Shown piece by piece: positions 63,924-64,000 of a stretch of DNA of 64,000 bases. The position numbers and the translations under genes are program-made. A model generated the notes under the pieces. It had not been told where the DNA came from. It was given only the letters and a program-made list of their open reading frames with translations, and did not search any database. Position 1 is the first letter of the stretch. The number at the start of each line of letters is the position of its first letter. This DNA comes from Flavobacteriaceae bacterium (GTDB lineage: Bacteria; Bacteroidota; Bacteroidia; Flavobacteriales; Flavobacteriaceae), in the NCBI GenBank assembly GCA_009886625.1, contig QXZA01000023.1, positions 74,245 through 138,244 on the forward strand, read 5' to 3'.

Positions 63924-64000
63924 GGTATGAACTTTGGTTAATAGTTTTTTGAAAAGACGAATCAAATGTATTTATTTCAAACATTTTTTAAAAAAAAGTG

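Overview
The window looks like chromosomal DNA of a marine member of the Flavobacteriaceae (Bacteroidota). The signs are AT-rich DNA, promoter elements of the TAnnTTTG type, A-rich start regions without Shine-Dalgarno motifs, the ssb-gldE-gldD gliding cluster, an isolated atpDC pair with a short epsilon subunit, SusC/SusD proteins, and many secreted proteins ending their signal peptides in AQ or in a lipobox.

Layout. Positions 1-4.2 kb (minus strand) hold a GntP permease cut by the window edge, glycerate kinase, a YpdA-type flavoprotein and an acyltransferase. Positions 4.5-14.2 kb hold a TonB-dependent receptor with an odd Ala-rich insert, an SDR plus MaoC pair, atpD-atpC, a second TonB-dependent receptor, recX and an HMA-MauE fusion. 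Positions 14.3-30.0 kb (all minus strand) are a complete alginate utilisation locus: PL6 and PL17 alginate lyases, a KdgF-like cupin, a PL7 lyase remnant, two near-identical GntR regulators, SusC/SusD, an MFS uronate transporter, DEH reductase, KDG kinase and KDPG aldolase. Positions 30.2-35.9 kb are housekeeping and gliding genes: RNase E/G, a 29-residue basic protein, HU, mutY, ssb, gldE and gldD. Positions 35.9-55.3 kb are a mixed region of secreted enzymes, transporters and barrel proteins, including kynureninase, a SET protein, a VPS10-like propeller, DUF5916, rmuC and YceI, with two clear gene remnants (M16 peptidase and rimK). Positions 55.4-56.1 kb hold tRNA-Phe and a small segment bounded by a copy of its 3' end. 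Positions 56.2-63.9 kb hold coaX, a barrel protein, a TPR protein, lptC, a CNNM/CorC protein and a PpiD-like foldase.

How the alginate genes work together: PL6 on the cell surface would cut polymer, SusC/SusD would bind and import oligomers, PL17 would release unsaturated monouronate, the cupin would help open its ring to DEH, the MFS protein would carry it inward, the SDR would reduce it to KDG, and kinase and aldolase would deliver pyruvate and glyceraldehyde 3-phosphate. The same TTTGGT-NN-ACCAAA palindrome, repeated with a 13-bp period, lies on the susC promoter and on the PL6 start region, so one GntR-type regulator probably controls both. The susC leader also contains an apparent intrinsic terminator.

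The points I consider most worth a second look are: (1) the 13-bp tandem operators, the susC-leader attenuator and the duplicated GntR regulators with conserved effector domain and diverged DNA reader; (2) an orphan small-RNA gene at about 43.05-43.15 kb with a perfect TTG-N19-TAnnTTTG promoter and a terminator; (3) a segment of about 0.6 kb between tRNA-Phe and a degenerate copy of its 3' end, which has the geometry of a tRNA-targeted integration scar; (4) the PL7 lyase remnant inside the alginate locus. All calls are from reading the sequence only; no database search was run.
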